DNA of 64,000 nucleotides from Gordonia heveisoli. Its GTDB lineage: Bacteria > Actinomycetota > Actinomycetes > Mycobacteriales > Mycobacteriaceae. The translations under genes and the position numbers were made by a program. The notes below the pieces were generated by a model. That model searched no databases, was not told where the DNA came from, and worked only from the letters and a program-made list of their open reading frames with translations. This document shows, piece after piece, positions 42,982-52,723 of the stretch. Positions within the stretch are counted from its first letter, which is position 1. Each line of letters begins with the position of its first letter. Location of the stretch: positions 105,048 to 169,047 of the forward strand of contig NZ_JASXSH010000010.1 in NCBI RefSeq assembly GCF_030315745.1, in the 5' to 3' direction.

Positions 42982-45701
42982 CTTCTTCGTCCGGCAGCGT
43001 CCGCGCGGTGTTCGAGCGATACCGCACCGACGGCTTCACGCTGTTCGATCTCGCCGAGATCGACGGTGCGTCGACGGCGAAGGTGCACTACGACGAGATG
43101 CTCGACCCGGCCGGTGCGGTCCGGTCGGCCTGGACCGATCTGGCCGAGGGCTACGAGATCCGCGGCGAGGCCCGCCTGCGCAATGCGGCGGCCCGGCTCG
43201 CCGCCGCGGTCGAAGACGAAGGTGTCGTCTACAACGAGTTCGTCGCCCACGGCTCCGGCCCCGGCGAGACCGTAGCCCGGGACTGGCAGATCGATCCGGT
43301 CCCACTGATCGTCGACGGCAGCGAATGGTCCGAACTGGAGAAGGCGCTGACCCAGCGGTCGATGCTGCTGGACCTGCTGCTGCGCGACCTCTATCGCGAC
43401 CAGAAGACGATCAGTGCTGGACTCGTCCCGCCGCAGATGGTGTTCGGGCATCCCGGCTACATCCGCAAGGCCGCCCGGCTCGAGGTGGCCGGACCGCATG
43501 CGCTGTTTCTGCACGCCGCCGACATCGGCCGCACCGCCGACGGTCGTTTCGTCGTCTACGGTGACCGCACCCAGGCTCCGTCGGGCATCGGGTACGCCAT
43601 CGTCGACCGGCGGCTGACCTCACGCATCTATCCGCAGCTGTTCCAGTCCTGCGCCCCGCGGGCCACCTCAACCTTCGCCGGCACCCTGCGGCTCGCCCTG
43701 TTCGACTATGCCCCGCCCGGCGTCGACGATCCGACGGTCGCCGTGTTCAGCCCCGGCAGCATGTCCGAGACGGCCTTCGACCAGGCCTATCTGGCGTCGG
43801 TGCTGGGTTTCCCGCTCGTCGAAGGTGCCGACCTCACCGTCCGGGACGGGGTCGTCTACATGCGTTCGCTGGGGCGATTCAAACGCGTCGACGTGCTCCT
43901 GCGCCGCGTCGACGCCGCCTACGCAGACCCGCTGGACCTGCGCACCGGCTCGCGGCTGGGCGTGACCGGCCTGGTGGAGGCGATCTCGCGCGGCAATGTG
44001 ACCGTGGTGAACACCCTGGGCAGCGGCGTCCTGGAGAACCCGGCCCTGCACACCGTGTTGGACAGGGTGGCGCCCATGCTGCTCGACGAGGAACTGGCGC
44101 TGCCGTCGGTGCAGACCTACTGGGGCGGCGACGACCTCGATCGCACCAAAATGATCGCCGACGTCGGCGGACTCGCCTTCACCAACATCCGGACCGGCGC
44201 GGAGATCGTCGGCGGCTTCCTCGATACCGCGGGCCGTGAAGGGCTGATAGCCCAACTTCGGGCACAGACCTGGCAATGGGTCGGCCGGGCTCTGGAGACC
44301 TATTCGGTCGCGCCGAGTATGACCCCAGGGGTGCTGCCCGCGGCGCCGAACACCTCGGTGCGCGCCGCGCCGGTCGCATTGCGTGCGTTCAGCGTCGCGC
44401 AGGGGCACAGCTACGCCGTGATGCCGGGTGCGCTGGGTTCGGTGCTCGCCGACGGTCTCGGCGGCGCTGCCCACCACACCGTCGCCGCGAAGGACGTGTG
44501 GGTGACCAACGCCGAGGTCGGCGGGCACGAATCCCGCCGATCCGAGACCCGGGTGGAGCCGGCACAAGAGGTACCGGTAGTCCGGGTGCGGATCTCCAGC
44601 TCGTACTCCGAGGTGGCCGCGGCGGCCAGCCCACGTGTGCTCGCCGACCTGTTCTGGCTCGGCCGATACGGTGAGCGCACCGAGCTCACCACCCGGCTGG
44701 CCAAGGTCTCACGCGAGCGCTACCAGGACTTCCAATATCGTCCGTGGATGTCGGGAACCGCCGCGGTACCCGCGCTGCTGCACGCGGTGGCCACCATCAC
44801 CGGCACCGCCGGATATCTGTCCACCGCCGATCTACTCGACGCCACCGACCGGCCGCCGTCGCCGGACCAGGTCAGCGACGCGATCGTGAAGATCACCGAC
44901 CTGACCGTGGCCCGTGCCGTACCGGGTACGGTCGCGCATTCGGCGGACCGGCTGATCGGCAGCGTCCGCGCGGTCCGCGACCAGATGTCCACCAGCACAT
45001 GGATGGTGCTGGCGCCGGTGGAACGCGCGCTGGAATCGTTGAGCAGCCAGGTCACCCGGGCGCGGAACGAACCCGGCGACGGCACGCTGGGTGACGCCCC
45101 CGAACTCGCCCGCACCCACGACGAAGTACTGCACGGGGTGCTGGCACTGGCCGGTCTGCAGGCCGAGTCGATGGTCCACGACGCGGGCTGGATGTTCATG
45201 GACATCGGTCGTCGCATCGAGCGGGTGGTGACCTTGGCGGACCTGACCGCCGCGGTCTTCGCCGACTCCCGCGATCCCGACATCGAGCAGGTCCTGCTGG
45301 AGTCCTATCTGGCCGCCAACGAGTCGTCGGTGATCTACCGGCGCCGCAACCGCGGGCTGTATCAGCTGATCACCGTCGCCGAACTGCTGCTGTTCGACGC
45401 GACCAACCCACGGTCGATGATCTATCAGTTCGACCGGATCCGCGCGCACCTGATCGATCTGCCCGAGCCGCTGCGATCGGCGTCGGCGGAACGGGCGATC
45501 GAGGACATGGTCGCCGAACTTCGGCGCGGTGATCCCGCCGATCTGGCGTCCGTCGACAACAACGGGCGACGGTCCGAACTCGTCGAGTTGATGACCACGC
45601 TGAGCGATGCCGCCCGCGAACTGTCGGATCTCCTCGGGAGCACCCGACTGGCGCCGCCGAGAACCGCGCAGCCGATCTGGGGCGGAGGGGACAGCCGATG
45701 A
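42978..45701 (+). CDS. fused circularly permuted ATP-grasp and alpha-E domain protein
   Basis: A 907-residue protein with two domains that are often separate genes. Residues 1 to about 480 are a circularly permuted ATP-grasp ligase (older names DUF404/407): PPQMVFGHPGYIRKAARLEV, PSGIGYAIVDRRLTSRIYPQLF and FKRVDVLLRRVDAAYADPLDLR are its hallmarks. From about residue 550 (LADLFWLGRYGERTELTTRLAK) runs the helical alpha-E domain (DUF403). ATP-grasp enzymes ligate carboxylates to amines, so an amide bond is likely formed. GTG 42978 overlaps the previous stop. The best remembered relative is Rv2567 of Mycobacterium tuberculosis. Confidence 0.87.
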   Translation: MTSSSGSVRAVFERYRTDGFTLFDLAEIDGASTAKVHYDEMLDPAGAVRSAWTDLAEGYEIRGEARLRNAAARLAAAVEDEGVVYNEFVAHGSGPGETVARDWQIDPVPLIVDGSEWSELEKALTQRSMLLDLLLRDLYRDQKTISAGLVPPQMVFGHPGYIRKAARLEVAGPHALFLHAADIGRTADGRFVVYGDRTQAPSGIGYAIVDRRLTSRIYPQLFQSCAPRATSTFAGTLRLALFDYAPPGVDDPTVAVFSPGSMSETAFDQAYLASVLGFPLVEGADLTVRDGVVYMRSLGRFKRVDVLLRRVDAAYADPLDLRTGSRLGVTGLVEAISRGNVTVVNTLGSGVLENPALHTVLDRVAPMLLDEELALPSVQTYWGGDDLDRTKMIADVGGLAFTNIRTGAEIVGGFLDTAGREGLIAQLRAQTWQWVGRALETYSVAPSMTPGVLPAAPNTSVRAAPVALRAFSVAQGHSYAVMPGALGSVLADGLGGAAHHTVAAKDVWVTNAEVGGHESRRSETRVEPAQEVPVVRVRISSSYSEVAAAASPRVLADLFWLGRYGERTELTTRLAKVSRERYQDFQYRPWMSGTAAVPALLHAVATITGTAGYLSTADLLDATDRPPSPDQVSDAIVKITDLTVARAVPGTVAHSADRLIGSVRAVRDQMSTSTWMVLAPVERALESLSSQVTRARNEPGDGTLGDAPELARTHDEVLHGVLALAGLQAESMVHDAGWMFMDIGRRIERVVTLADLTAAVFADSRDPDIEQVLLESYLAANESSVIYRRRNRGLYQLITVAELLLFDATNPRSMIYQFDRIRAHLIDLPEPLRSASAERAIEDMVAELRRGDPADLASVDNNGRRSELVELMTTLSDAARELSDLLGSTRLAPPRTAQPIWGGGDSR

Positions 45702-46600
45702 CCGACACCGGCTCGACGCGCCGCTACCGCGTCATCCACCAGACCCGCTACACCTACGACGACGACGTCTCATCGTCGTACGCACGGTGCTACCTGACGC
45801 CCCGCGGGCTACCCGGGCAGCGGGTCGAGAGCACCGAGGTCCGTATCGATCCCGAACCCGACGACCGGTCCACCGGCGTCGACGTTTACGGAAACATCGA
45901 CACCTATTTTCATGTGCGCTCTCCGCATCGGGTGCTGGAGGTGACCGCCGAATCGGTGGTCGAGGTGGATCCGGTCGACGGCGAACTGCTGTCGAGCGCG
46001 GCCGCGCTGGCGCCGTGGGAACAGGCCCGGCCGGCCGTCGCACCCGGGGGAGCGCTTGCCGCGGAATTCGTCCTCGACCTGGATCCGCCGGAGATCACCG
46101 GGGCGGTCGTCGACTACGCGGCGTCGGTGTTCACCCCGGACCGGCCGCTGCTCGAGGCGATCGTCGACCTGACCACGCGCATTTTCACCGACTTCGAGTA
46201 CAAGTCGGGGTCGACCGCGATCAGCACACGCGTGGACACCGTGATGGAACGCCGCGTCGGGGTCTGTCAGGACTTCGCGCGGGTCGCGATCGCCTGCCTG
46301 CGGTCGGTGGGTCTGGCGGCTCGGTACGAGTCCGGCTACCTCGCCACGGATCCGCCACCCGGCCGGGAGCGCATCTTCGGGGCCGACGCCAGTCACGCCT
46401 GGGCGGCCGTGTGGCTGCCGGGGGATCGGTGGATCGCCATCGACCCGACCAACGACAAACTCGTCGACGAACGGCACGTCACCCTGGCCTGGGGGCGCGA
46501 CTACGACGACGTCCCGCCGTTGCGCGGCGTCATCTACACCGAGTCGCGCAAGAGTCAGATCGACGTCTCGGTGGACGTCAGCCCGATCGACGCGTCCTGA
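45698..46600 (+). CDS. transglutaminase-like cysteine protease/amidase
   Basis: A 300-residue transglutaminase-like protein. The N-terminal beta domain opens RRYRVIHQTRYTYDDDV, then the core has the catalytic Cys in VGVCQDFARVAIACLRSVGL near residue 190, His in SHAWAAVWLPGDRW near 231 and Asp in IDPTNDKLVDERHV near 247. Such enzymes cut or form amide bonds, and this one is expected to act on the product of the ATP-grasp gene. ATG 45698 overlaps that gene's stop (ATGA), so it is the last gene of the operon. The M. tuberculosis match is Rv2569c from memory. Confidence 0.88.
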   Translation: MTDTGSTRRYRVIHQTRYTYDDDVSSSYARCYLTPRGLPGQRVESTEVRIDPEPDDRSTGVDVYGNIDTYFHVRSPHRVLEVTAESVVEVDPVDGELLSSAAALAPWEQARPAVAPGGALAAEFVLDLDPPEITGAVVDYAASVFTPDRPLLEAIVDLTTRIFTDFEYKSGSTAISTRVDTVMERRVGVCQDFARVAIACLRSVGLAARYESGYLATDPPPGRERIFGADASHAWAAVWLPGDRWIAIDPTNDKLVDERHVTLAWGRDYDDVPPLRGVIYTESRKSQIDVSVDVSPIDAS

Positions 46601-46610
46601 AACCAGGGGA

Positions 46611-46718
46611 CCGAAAGTAGGGGACGAGTGTTCGTCCCCGACTTTTGGGTTCGTCCCCGAGTTGCAATTGGGGGAAGAGTCCGAAGGTGGGGGAGGAAGG
46701 TTCGTCCCCCACTTTCGG
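46611..46718 (+). repeat. two related hairpins with a threefold TTCGTCCCC motif
   Basis: Hairpin 1: 17-bp arms 46611-46627 and 46632-46648 with a 4-base loop (one A-G mismatch, one G-T pair). Hairpin 2: 14-bp arms 46681-46694 and 46705-46718 with a 10-base loop. The arms of the two are similar to each other (CCGAAAGTAGGGGA and CCGAAGGTGGGGGA). TTCGTCCCC occurs at 46631, 46650 and 46701. The stretch is just after the transglutaminase operon and may be a terminator pair or a repeat element. Confidence 0.7.
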
Positions 46719-46886
46719 GCGATGGCTCGCGGGCGCGGCCCTCGGTCGTTCGAACGGAATCTGCCCGATCGATCTTGTGCGCGTGGGGATTTCCGCCGAA
46801 GATGGTCTTTGCCAGCGTCAACGAAATGTCAGTTCAGGCAACTGCGCGGACGTCGGCTTTCGGAATTGGGTAGGTTTGTTGTCGAC

Positions 46887-48041
46887 ATGACGGTTCTAAC
46901 GGAAAGCCGCATCATGAGTGTGGTGCGGGCGGCAGAGGCGCTGCTGTCACAACGCGCCGGTTCCCCGGTCGTCCTCGACGACCCCGAAGACCTCGGCGGG
47001 AGCGGGCGTACGACAGTCGTCCGTGCCCGGGTGGCCCAAAACCCACTCTCCCTCGATCGATCCCTGGTGATCAAGGCGCTTCCCGAACACGAGGATCCAC
47101 ACGCCTTCCACCGGGAGATCGCGTCCTACAAGTACGCCACCGCACTGCCCAACGAGTCTCGGCCGGGGCCGCAGCTCATCGCGTCGGACCCCGACGCCCG
47201 GTTGATGGTGCTCTCCGATCTCGGTCACGGGCGGTCGATGCCCGAACTGCTGTCGGGTACCGATCCGGAGGAGACCCGACGCGCGGTCAGCGCGTGGGGA
47301 CAGGCGCTGGGCCGGATGCATGCGGCCACGGTCGGCGGTGAAGGCGACTTCCAGGCGCTGCTGCGGCGCGGGCCGTCGGGTACCGGGGGTCGCGACATCC
47401 TGCGGGAGCAGGCCGAACGGGCGGTCGCCGAAGCCGCCGACTATGCCGCCCAGCTCGACGTCGCCCTGCCCGAGGCGGTACTGGCCGCCCTGCGCGACGC
47501 GCTCCATCTGTTCGGGGAGGGCGATCATCGTGCGTTCAGCCCATCCGACGTCGGCCCGGAGAACATCCTCATCAACGACGAAGGCGTCCAGTTCATGGAC
47601 TACGAGTGGGGCGGCTTCCGCGACGCCACTCTCGACATCGCCTACGCACTGGTCACATTCACCGCGCAATTGAGTCCCGGGGATCTCGCCCGCGCCACCG
47701 ATCTCGAGGTGGCGATGGTGGACGCCTGGCGTTCCGAGGTGGTCAGCATCTGGCCGGCGCTCGCCCACGAGCGTGAGGTTCGGCGCAAGGTCCTGACCGC
47801 GCGACTGCTGTGGGTGTGGTTGTCCACCGGATGGATGCTGCCCGGCGAGGTGCCGCCGCCCGAGGCCGACGACCCGGACTGGGGATTGCGTCGCGATTGG
47901 GCGCTGCACACCAACGATCCGCGGGTCATCGTCGCCCGCTGGACTGACCTGGCGGCTGCGGCGGAACGTGCCGGAGCCGAAACCATCGGTAACTTCGCGG
48001 CCGACGTCGGCCTCGCCCTGCAGCGGGCCTGGCTGGCCTGA
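46887..48041 (+). CDS. kinase-like phosphotransferase (APH/choline kinase fold)
   Basis: A 384-residue protein with a protein-kinase-like fold of the aminoglycoside phosphotransferase type. [26 protein letters not shown] holds the ATP-lysine region and helix C. The catalytic loop is [12 protein letters not shown] near residue 225; it keeps Asp and Asn but replaces the usual His before Asp. The metal Asp is in [11 protein letters not shown]. Its substrate is unknown and nothing shows that it confers drug resistance. ATG 46887 is 37 bp beyond the last unmatched upstream residues; the longer frame runs through the hairpin repeat and is rejected. It precedes rarA by 13 bp. Confidence 0.78.
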   Translation: MTVLTESRIMSVVRAAEALLSQRAGSPVVLDDPEDLGGSGRTTVVRARVAQNPLSLDRSLVIKALPEHEDPHAFHREIASYKYATALPNESRPGPQLIASDPDARLMVLSDLGHGRSMPELLSGTDPEETRRAVSAWGQALGRMHAATVGGEGDFQALLRRGPSGTGGRDILREQAERAVAEAADYAAQLDVALPEAVLAALRDALHLFGEGDHRAFSPSDVGPENILINDEGVQFMDYEWGGFRDATLDIAYALVTFTAQLSPGDLARATDLEVAMVDAWRSEVVSIWPALAHEREVRRKVLTARLLWVWLSTGWMLPGEVPPPEADDPDWGLRRDWALHTNDPRVIVARWTDLAAAAERAGAETIGNFAADVGLALQRAWLA

Positions 48042-48054
48042 CCTGCACGACGTG

Positions 48055-49491
48055 ATGGACAGTCTCTTCGAGACGCCGACATCGGCGACCGGGGGTGACG
48101 CGGGACTCTCCGCGTCGCCGCGTCCGAGTGCGCCGCTGGCGGTGCGGATGCGGCCGCAGACACTCGACGAGATCGTCGGCCAGTCCCATCTGCTCGCCGA
48201 CGGCTCCCCGCTGCGCAGACTGATCAACGGTTCGGGTGCGGCGTCGGTCCTGCTCTACGGGCCGCCGGGGACCGGGAAGACGACGATGGCGTCGCTGATC
48301 TCACGGGCCACCGGCGGCCGCTTCGAAGCGCTGTCGGCGTTGTCGGCCGGGGTTAAGGAGGTGCGCGCAGTCATCGACGTGGCTCGTCGCCGCCTGGTCG
48401 ACGGCCAGCAGACCGTGCTGTTCATCGACGAGGTCCACCGTTTCTCGAAGACGCAGCAGGACGCCTTGCTCGATGCCGTCGAGAACCGGATCGTGCTGCT
48501 CGTCGCGGCCACGACCGAGAATCCGTCGTTCTCGGTGGTTGCGCCGCTGCTGTCGCGGTCGCTGGTGTTGCGTCTGCGCTCGCTGACCGACGACGACATC
48601 CGGGAGGTGCTCTCCCGCGCGGTCGCCGACCCGCGCGGCCTCGACGGTGCGGTTTCGGTCACCGAACCCGCCTACGACCACCTCGTCGCGGTGTCCGGCG
48701 GCGACGCCCGACGCGCACTGACCGCGTTGGAGGCCAGCGCCGACGCCGCGCTCAGGGATCGTCGGGACCTGGAAACCGACAGCGCAGTCGCCGAGCCCGC
48801 GGACCCCGCCGCCGACCTACCCGCCGCCCAGCTACCCGTCGTCGACCTGGCCGACGTCGAGGCGGCGATCGATCGGGCCGCGGTACGTTACGACCGCGAC
48901 GGCGACCAGCACTACGACGTGACCAGCGCCTTCATCAAATCCATCCGTGGCTCCGACGTCGACGCGGCATTGCATTATCTGGCCCGGATGATCGCGGCAG
49001 GTGAGGACGCGCGATTCATCGCGCGCCGGCTGATGATCCACGCCAGCGAGGACATCGGCATGGCCGACCCGATGGCGTTGCAGACCGCGGTCGCGGCGGC
49101 GCAGGTCGTCGCCCTGGTCGGCATGCCCGAGGCCAGGCTGGCGCTGACCCAGGCCACCATCCACCTGGCCACCGCACCCAAGTCGGGGGCCGTAGCGTCC
49201 TCGATCGGATCTGCGCTGGCCGACGTCGAGGCGGGTAAGACCGGCAACGTCCCCGCACACCTGCGTGACGCCCACTATTCGGGTGCGCGTGCGATGGGCA
49301 GCGGCGTCGGCTATCGCTTCCCGCACGACGACCCCGACGGCGTCCTCGCCCAGCAGTATCCGCCCGACGAACTGGTCGGTGTCGACTACTACATACCGAC
49401 CGATCACGGTGCCGAGCGGGAGATCTCCGCCCGGGTGTCCCGGCTCCGGGCGATCATCCGTGGTGCGGTGAGGCGACGGGGCAGTCGATGA
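48055..49491 (+). CDS. rarA: replication-associated recombination protein A (MgsA/RarA AAA+ ATPase)
   Basis: RarA (478 residues) is a clamp-loader-like AAA+ ATPase that acts at stalled replication forks. [16 protein letters not shown] opens the domain, Walker [11 protein letters not shown] is near residues 70-78 and Walker [19 protein letters not shown] near 122. The C-terminal part ([53 protein letters not shown]) is the hallmark of RarA tetramerisation. ATG 48055 is chosen; GTG 48052 directly before it is possible. A 40-residue Ala/Asp insert lies near residue 250. Downstream is alaS, as in other actinobacteria. Confidence 0.94.
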   Translation: MDSLFETPTSATGGDAGLSASPRPSAPLAVRMRPQTLDEIVGQSHLLADGSPLRRLINGSGAASVLLYGPPGTGKTTMASLISRATGGRFEALSALSAGVKEVRAVIDVARRRLVDGQQTVLFIDEVHRFSKTQQDALLDAVENRIVLLVAATTENPSFSVVAPLLSRSLVLRLRSLTDDDIREVLSRAVADPRGLDGAVSVTEPAYDHLVAVSGGDARRALTALEASADAALRDRRDLETDSAVAEPADPAADLPAAQLPVVDLADVEAAIDRAAVRYDRDGDQHYDVTSAFIKSIRGSDVDAALHYLARMIAAGEDARFIARRLMIHASEDIGMADPMALQTAVAAAQVVALVGMPEARLALTQATIHLATAPKSGAVASSIGSALADVEAGKTGNVPAHLRDAHYSGARAMGSGVGYRFPHDDPDGVLAQQYPPDELVGVDYYIPTDHGAEREISARVSRLRAIIRGAVRRRGSR

Positions 49492-49607
49492 CCTGCGACG
49501 GTAGGCTGGTCTGTTGGGTCCCGCCGCTGTAGGGGTGTGCGGCGCGCGGGCACGTCGCGATCACCCTGAGCAACTTTCACCACATCGATACGAGGACGAC
49601 ACCGACA
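49492..49607 (+). promoter_or_regulatory. alaS leader region
   Basis: A 116-bp gap between rarA and alaS with no open frame. GAGGACGACACC before GTG 49608 may serve as the ribosome-binding site. I see no T-box or other conserved leader element. Confidence 0.3.
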
Positions 49608-52274
49608 GTGCAGACGCATGACATCCGGAAGCGATTCCTGGACCACTTCATCAAGGCCGGTCACACCGAGGTGCCCAGCGCCTCGCTGATCCTCGACGAC
49701 CCGAATCTGCTCTTCGTCAACGCCGGTATGGTGCCGTTCAAGCCGTATTTCCTCGGCGAGCAGACCCCGCCGTACGACCGGGCCACCAGCGTGCAGAAGT
49801 GCGTGCGCACCCTCGACATCGACGAGGTCGGCATCACCACCCGGCACAACACCTTCTTCCAGATGGCCGGCAACTTCTCCTTCGGTGACTACTTCAAGCG
49901 CGAGGCCATCGGCTTCGCCTGGAGTCTGCTGACCAACAGTGTCGAAGACGGCGGCTACGGAATCGATCCGCAGAAGCTGTGGCCCACCGTCTACCTCGAC
50001 GACGACGAGGCCGAGGCCATCTGGCGCGACGAGATCGGGGTGCCCGCCGAACGCATCCAGCGTCGCGGCCTCAAGGACAATTACTGGTCGATGGGTGTGC
50101 CCGGCCCGTGCGGCCCGTGTTCGGAGATCTTCTACGACCGCGGACCCGAGTACGGCATCGAGGGCGGACCCGAAGCCGACGAGGATCGCTACATCGAGAT
50201 CTGGAATCTCGTCTTCATGCAGAACGTGCGTGGTGAGGGTGGCGGCAAGGACAACTACGAGATCCTCGGTCCGCTGCCGAAGAAGAACATCGACACCGGT
50301 ATGGGGATCGAGCGCGTCGCCTGCATCCTGCAGGGCGTCGACAACGTCTACGAGACCGATCTCCTCAAACCCGTCATCGACCTGGCCGCCGAACTGACCG
50401 GACGGGCCTACGGCGCCGATCACGACGACGATGTGAAGTTCCGGGTCATCGCCGATCACACCCGCACCGCGGCGATGCTCATCGGCGACGGCGTCCTGCC
50501 CGGCAACGACGGCCGCGGCTACGTGCTGCGACGGTTGCTCCGCCGCGTGGTCCGGTCGGCCCGGCTGCTCGGCGCCGACGCGCCGACCATGGGTGCCTTC
50601 ATCGGCCGTGCCGTCGACCTGATGGCACCGGCCTACCCGGAGCTGGCCGACAAGCGTGGGCACATCGTGTCCGTCGGGATCGGGGAGGAGGCCTCGTTCT
50701 CCAAGACATTGGCCGCCGGCTCGAAGCTCTTCGCCGACGCCGCCGACGCGACCAAGGCCGCCAAACGGTCCACCATCAGCGGTTCGGATGCGTTCACCCT
50801 GCACGACACCTACGGCTTCCCGATCGACCTCACGCTGGAGATGGCCGCCGAGGCCGGGCTGCAGGTGGATCAGGACGGTTTCACATCGCTGATGGCCGAA
50901 CAGAAGCAGCGGGCCAAGGCCGACGCCTCGGCCCGTAAGACCGGGCATGCCGACGCCGGTGTGTATCGGGACTTCCTCGATCGTGGACCGACCGAGTTCA
51001 CCGGCTTCGACGAACTGATGTCGGAGGCCCGCGTGCTGGGTCTGGTGTCCGACGGTGTGCGGGTGCCCGTCGCGACCGCCGGTCAGGAACTGACCGTGGT
51101 TCTCGACCGCACCCCGCTGTACGCCGAGTCGGGTGGCCAGATCGCCGATACCGGCACCATCACCACGGGCTCCGGGGTCCGGCTGCGCGTCCAGGACGTG
51201 CAGAAACTCGGCAAGACGCTGTGGCTGCACAAGGTCGTCGTCGACGAGGGTGAGATCACCGAGGGCGACGAGGTGATCGCGGCCGTGGACGCCGGGTGGC
51301 GGCACGGCGCGACCCAGGGTCACTCGGGCACCCACATGGTGCACGCCGCGCTGCGGCAGGTCCTCGGACCGGGCGCCACCCAGGCGGGTTCGCTGAACCG
51401 GCCGGGCTACCTGCGGTTCGACTTCCACCAGGGCAGTCCGCTGACCGAGGCGCAGCGCCGCGAGATCGAGGAGATCTCCAATGCCGCCGTCGAGGCCAAC
51501 CACCAGGTGAACACCTTCGAGACCGGCGTCGCGGAGGCCAAGGCGATGGGCGCGCTCGCGCTCTTCGGTGAGAACTACGGCGACGTGGTGCGAGTCGTCG
51601 AGATCGGCGGACCGTTCTCGATGGAACTGTGCGGCGGTACCCATGTCGCCAGTTCGGCGCAGATCGGGCCGATCACCGTCATCGGCGAGTCGTCGGTGGG
51701 TTCGGGTGTGCGTCGCGTCGAGGCGTACGTCGGGATGGACTCGTTCCGCTACCTGTCCAAGGAACGTGCGCTGATGGCCGGTCTGGCGTCGTCGCTCAAG
51801 GTGCCGTCGGATGAGGTGCCCGGCCGCGTCGAACAACTCGTCACCCGGCTGCGCGATGCGGAGAAGCAACTGGAGAAGGTGCGCGCCGAGGCGGCCCGTG
51901 CGGCGGCCGGCAGCCTGCTCGATGACGCCGTCACCGTCGGTGACACGCTGGTCGTCGGCGGTCAGCTGCCCGATCTCGACGCCAACGGACTGCGGTCGGT
52001 GGTCACCGATCTGCGCGCACGCGTCGCCGACCGCAAGGCCGTGGTCGCGCTGTTCTCGAGCACCGGCGACGGTGCCGACACCAAGGTTCCGTTCGTGATC
52101 GCCACGACCGGGGCCGCCCGCGACGGTGGTATCAAGGCAGGCGATCTCGTCAAGGAGATCGCCCCGCTGGTCGGCGGTCGAGGTGGCGGCAAACCCGACC
52201 TCGCACAGGGCTCGGGTACCGATCCGCAGGGCATCTCCGCCGCGGCGACCCGTATCCGGGAGCTCGTCGGCTGA
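49608..52274 (+). CDS. alaS: alanyl-tRNA synthetase
   Basis: AlaRS (888 residues) charges tRNA-Ala and edits Ser and Gly errors. The class II core begins [28 protein letters not shown], with [15 protein letters not shown] and [16 protein letters not shown] motifs ([35 protein letters not shown]). The editing domain has zinc ligands in [11 protein letters not shown] near residue 571 and CGGTHVA near 674. The C-terminal domain ends [15 protein letters not shown] 49608 is the accepted start. The stop TGA 52272-52274 shares its last base with the ruvX ATG. Confidence 0.97.
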   Translation: MQTHDIRKRFLDHFIKAGHTEVPSASLILDDPNLLFVNAGMVPFKPYFLGEQTPPYDRATSVQKCVRTLDIDEVGITTRHNTFFQMAGNFSFGDYFKREAIGFAWSLLTNSVEDGGYGIDPQKLWPTVYLDDDEAEAIWRDEIGVPAERIQRRGLKDNYWSMGVPGPCGPCSEIFYDRGPEYGIEGGPEADEDRYIEIWNLVFMQNVRGEGGGKDNYEILGPLPKKNIDTGMGIERVACILQGVDNVYETDLLKPVIDLAAELTGRAYGADHDDDVKFRVIADHTRTAAMLIGDGVLPGNDGRGYVLRRLLRRVVRSARLLGADAPTMGAFIGRAVDLMAPAYPELADKRGHIVSVGIGEEASFSKTLAAGSKLFADAADATKAAKRSTISGSDAFTLHDTYGFPIDLTLEMAAEAGLQVDQDGFTSLMAEQKQRAKADASARKTGHADAGVYRDFLDRGPTEFTGFDELMSEARVLGLVSDGVRVPVATAGQELTVVLDRTPLYAESGGQIADTGTITTGSGVRLRVQDVQKLGKTLWLHKVVVDEGEITEGDEVIAAVDAGWRHGATQGHSGTHMVHAALRQVLGPGATQAGSLNRPGYLRFDFHQGSPLTEAQRREIEEISNAAVEANHQVNTFETGVAEAKAMGALALFGENYGDVVRVVEIGGPFSMELCGGTHVASSAQIGPITVIGESSVGSGVRRVEAYVGMDSFRYLSKERALMAGLASSLKVPSDEVPGRVEQLVTRLRDAEKQLEKVRAEAARAAAGSLLDDAVTVGDTLVVGGQLPDLDANGLRSVVTDLRARVADRKAVVALFSSTGDGADTKVPFVIATTGAARDGGIKAGDLVKEIAPLVGGRGGGKPDLAQGSGTDPQGISAAATRIRELVG

Positions 52275-52705
52275 TGCCGTTACAGCGAGGCAGACGGCTG
52301 GGCATCGATGTCGGCAGTGTCCGCATCGGGGTTGCGGTATGTGACCCCGACGGAATCCTGGCGACGCCGGTGGAAACCGTGCGCCGGAGCCCGAAGGACG
52401 ATGCCGACCTTCGGCGGCTGGCCGAACTGGCCACCGAGTACGAGGTGATCGAGGTGGTCGTCGGCCTGCCGAAAACCCTGCGCAACGAGGCGGGGGTCGC
52501 CGCGCAGACCGCGCAGGCCTTCGGTTCGCGACTCGCCGACACGATCGCACCGGTGCCGGTGTCCTACGCCGACGAGCGGCTGACCACGGTCACCGCACAG
52601 CAGGCGCTGCATGCCAGCGGGCGGAGCGTGAAGTCCTCGCGTTCGGTCATTGATCAGGCTGCGGCGGTCGCTATCCTTCAGGGATGGCTCGATGCGCGAC
52701 GATGA
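52274..52705 (+). CDS. ruvX: Holliday junction resolvase-like/16S rRNA maturation nuclease RuvX (YqgF)
   Basis: A 143-residue RNase H-fold nuclease. The [18 protein letters not shown] motif carries the first metal Asp, and [24 protein letters not shown] and [13 protein letters not shown] complete the active site. It matures 16S rRNA in E. coli and is also described as a Holliday-junction resolvase. Length is normal. It sits directly after alaS with a one-base stop/start overlap (TGATG) and is followed by mltG after 18 bp. Confidence 0.93.
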   Translation: MPLQRGRRLGIDVGSVRIGVAVCDPDGILATPVETVRRSPKDDADLRRLAELATEYEVIEVVVGLPKTLRNEAGVAAQTAQAFGSRLADTIAPVPVSYADERLTTVTAQQALHASGRSVKSSRSVIDQAAAVAILQGWLDARR

Positions 52706-52723
52706 GCAGGGGGGAATCATCCG

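Noticed and set aside
46662..46886. Long N-terminal extension of the kinase-like gene through the hairpin region
   Set aside because: The open frame there is low-complexity and passes through the hairpin repeats; ATG 46887 begins the recognisable protein.
46887..48041. Aminoglycoside resistance gene
   Set aside because: Only the kinase fold is shared; the catalytic loop differs from resistance enzymes and the context is housekeeping.
49492..49607. T-box or attenuator leader of alaS
   Set aside because: No conserved T-box sequence or terminator/antiterminator pair was seen.
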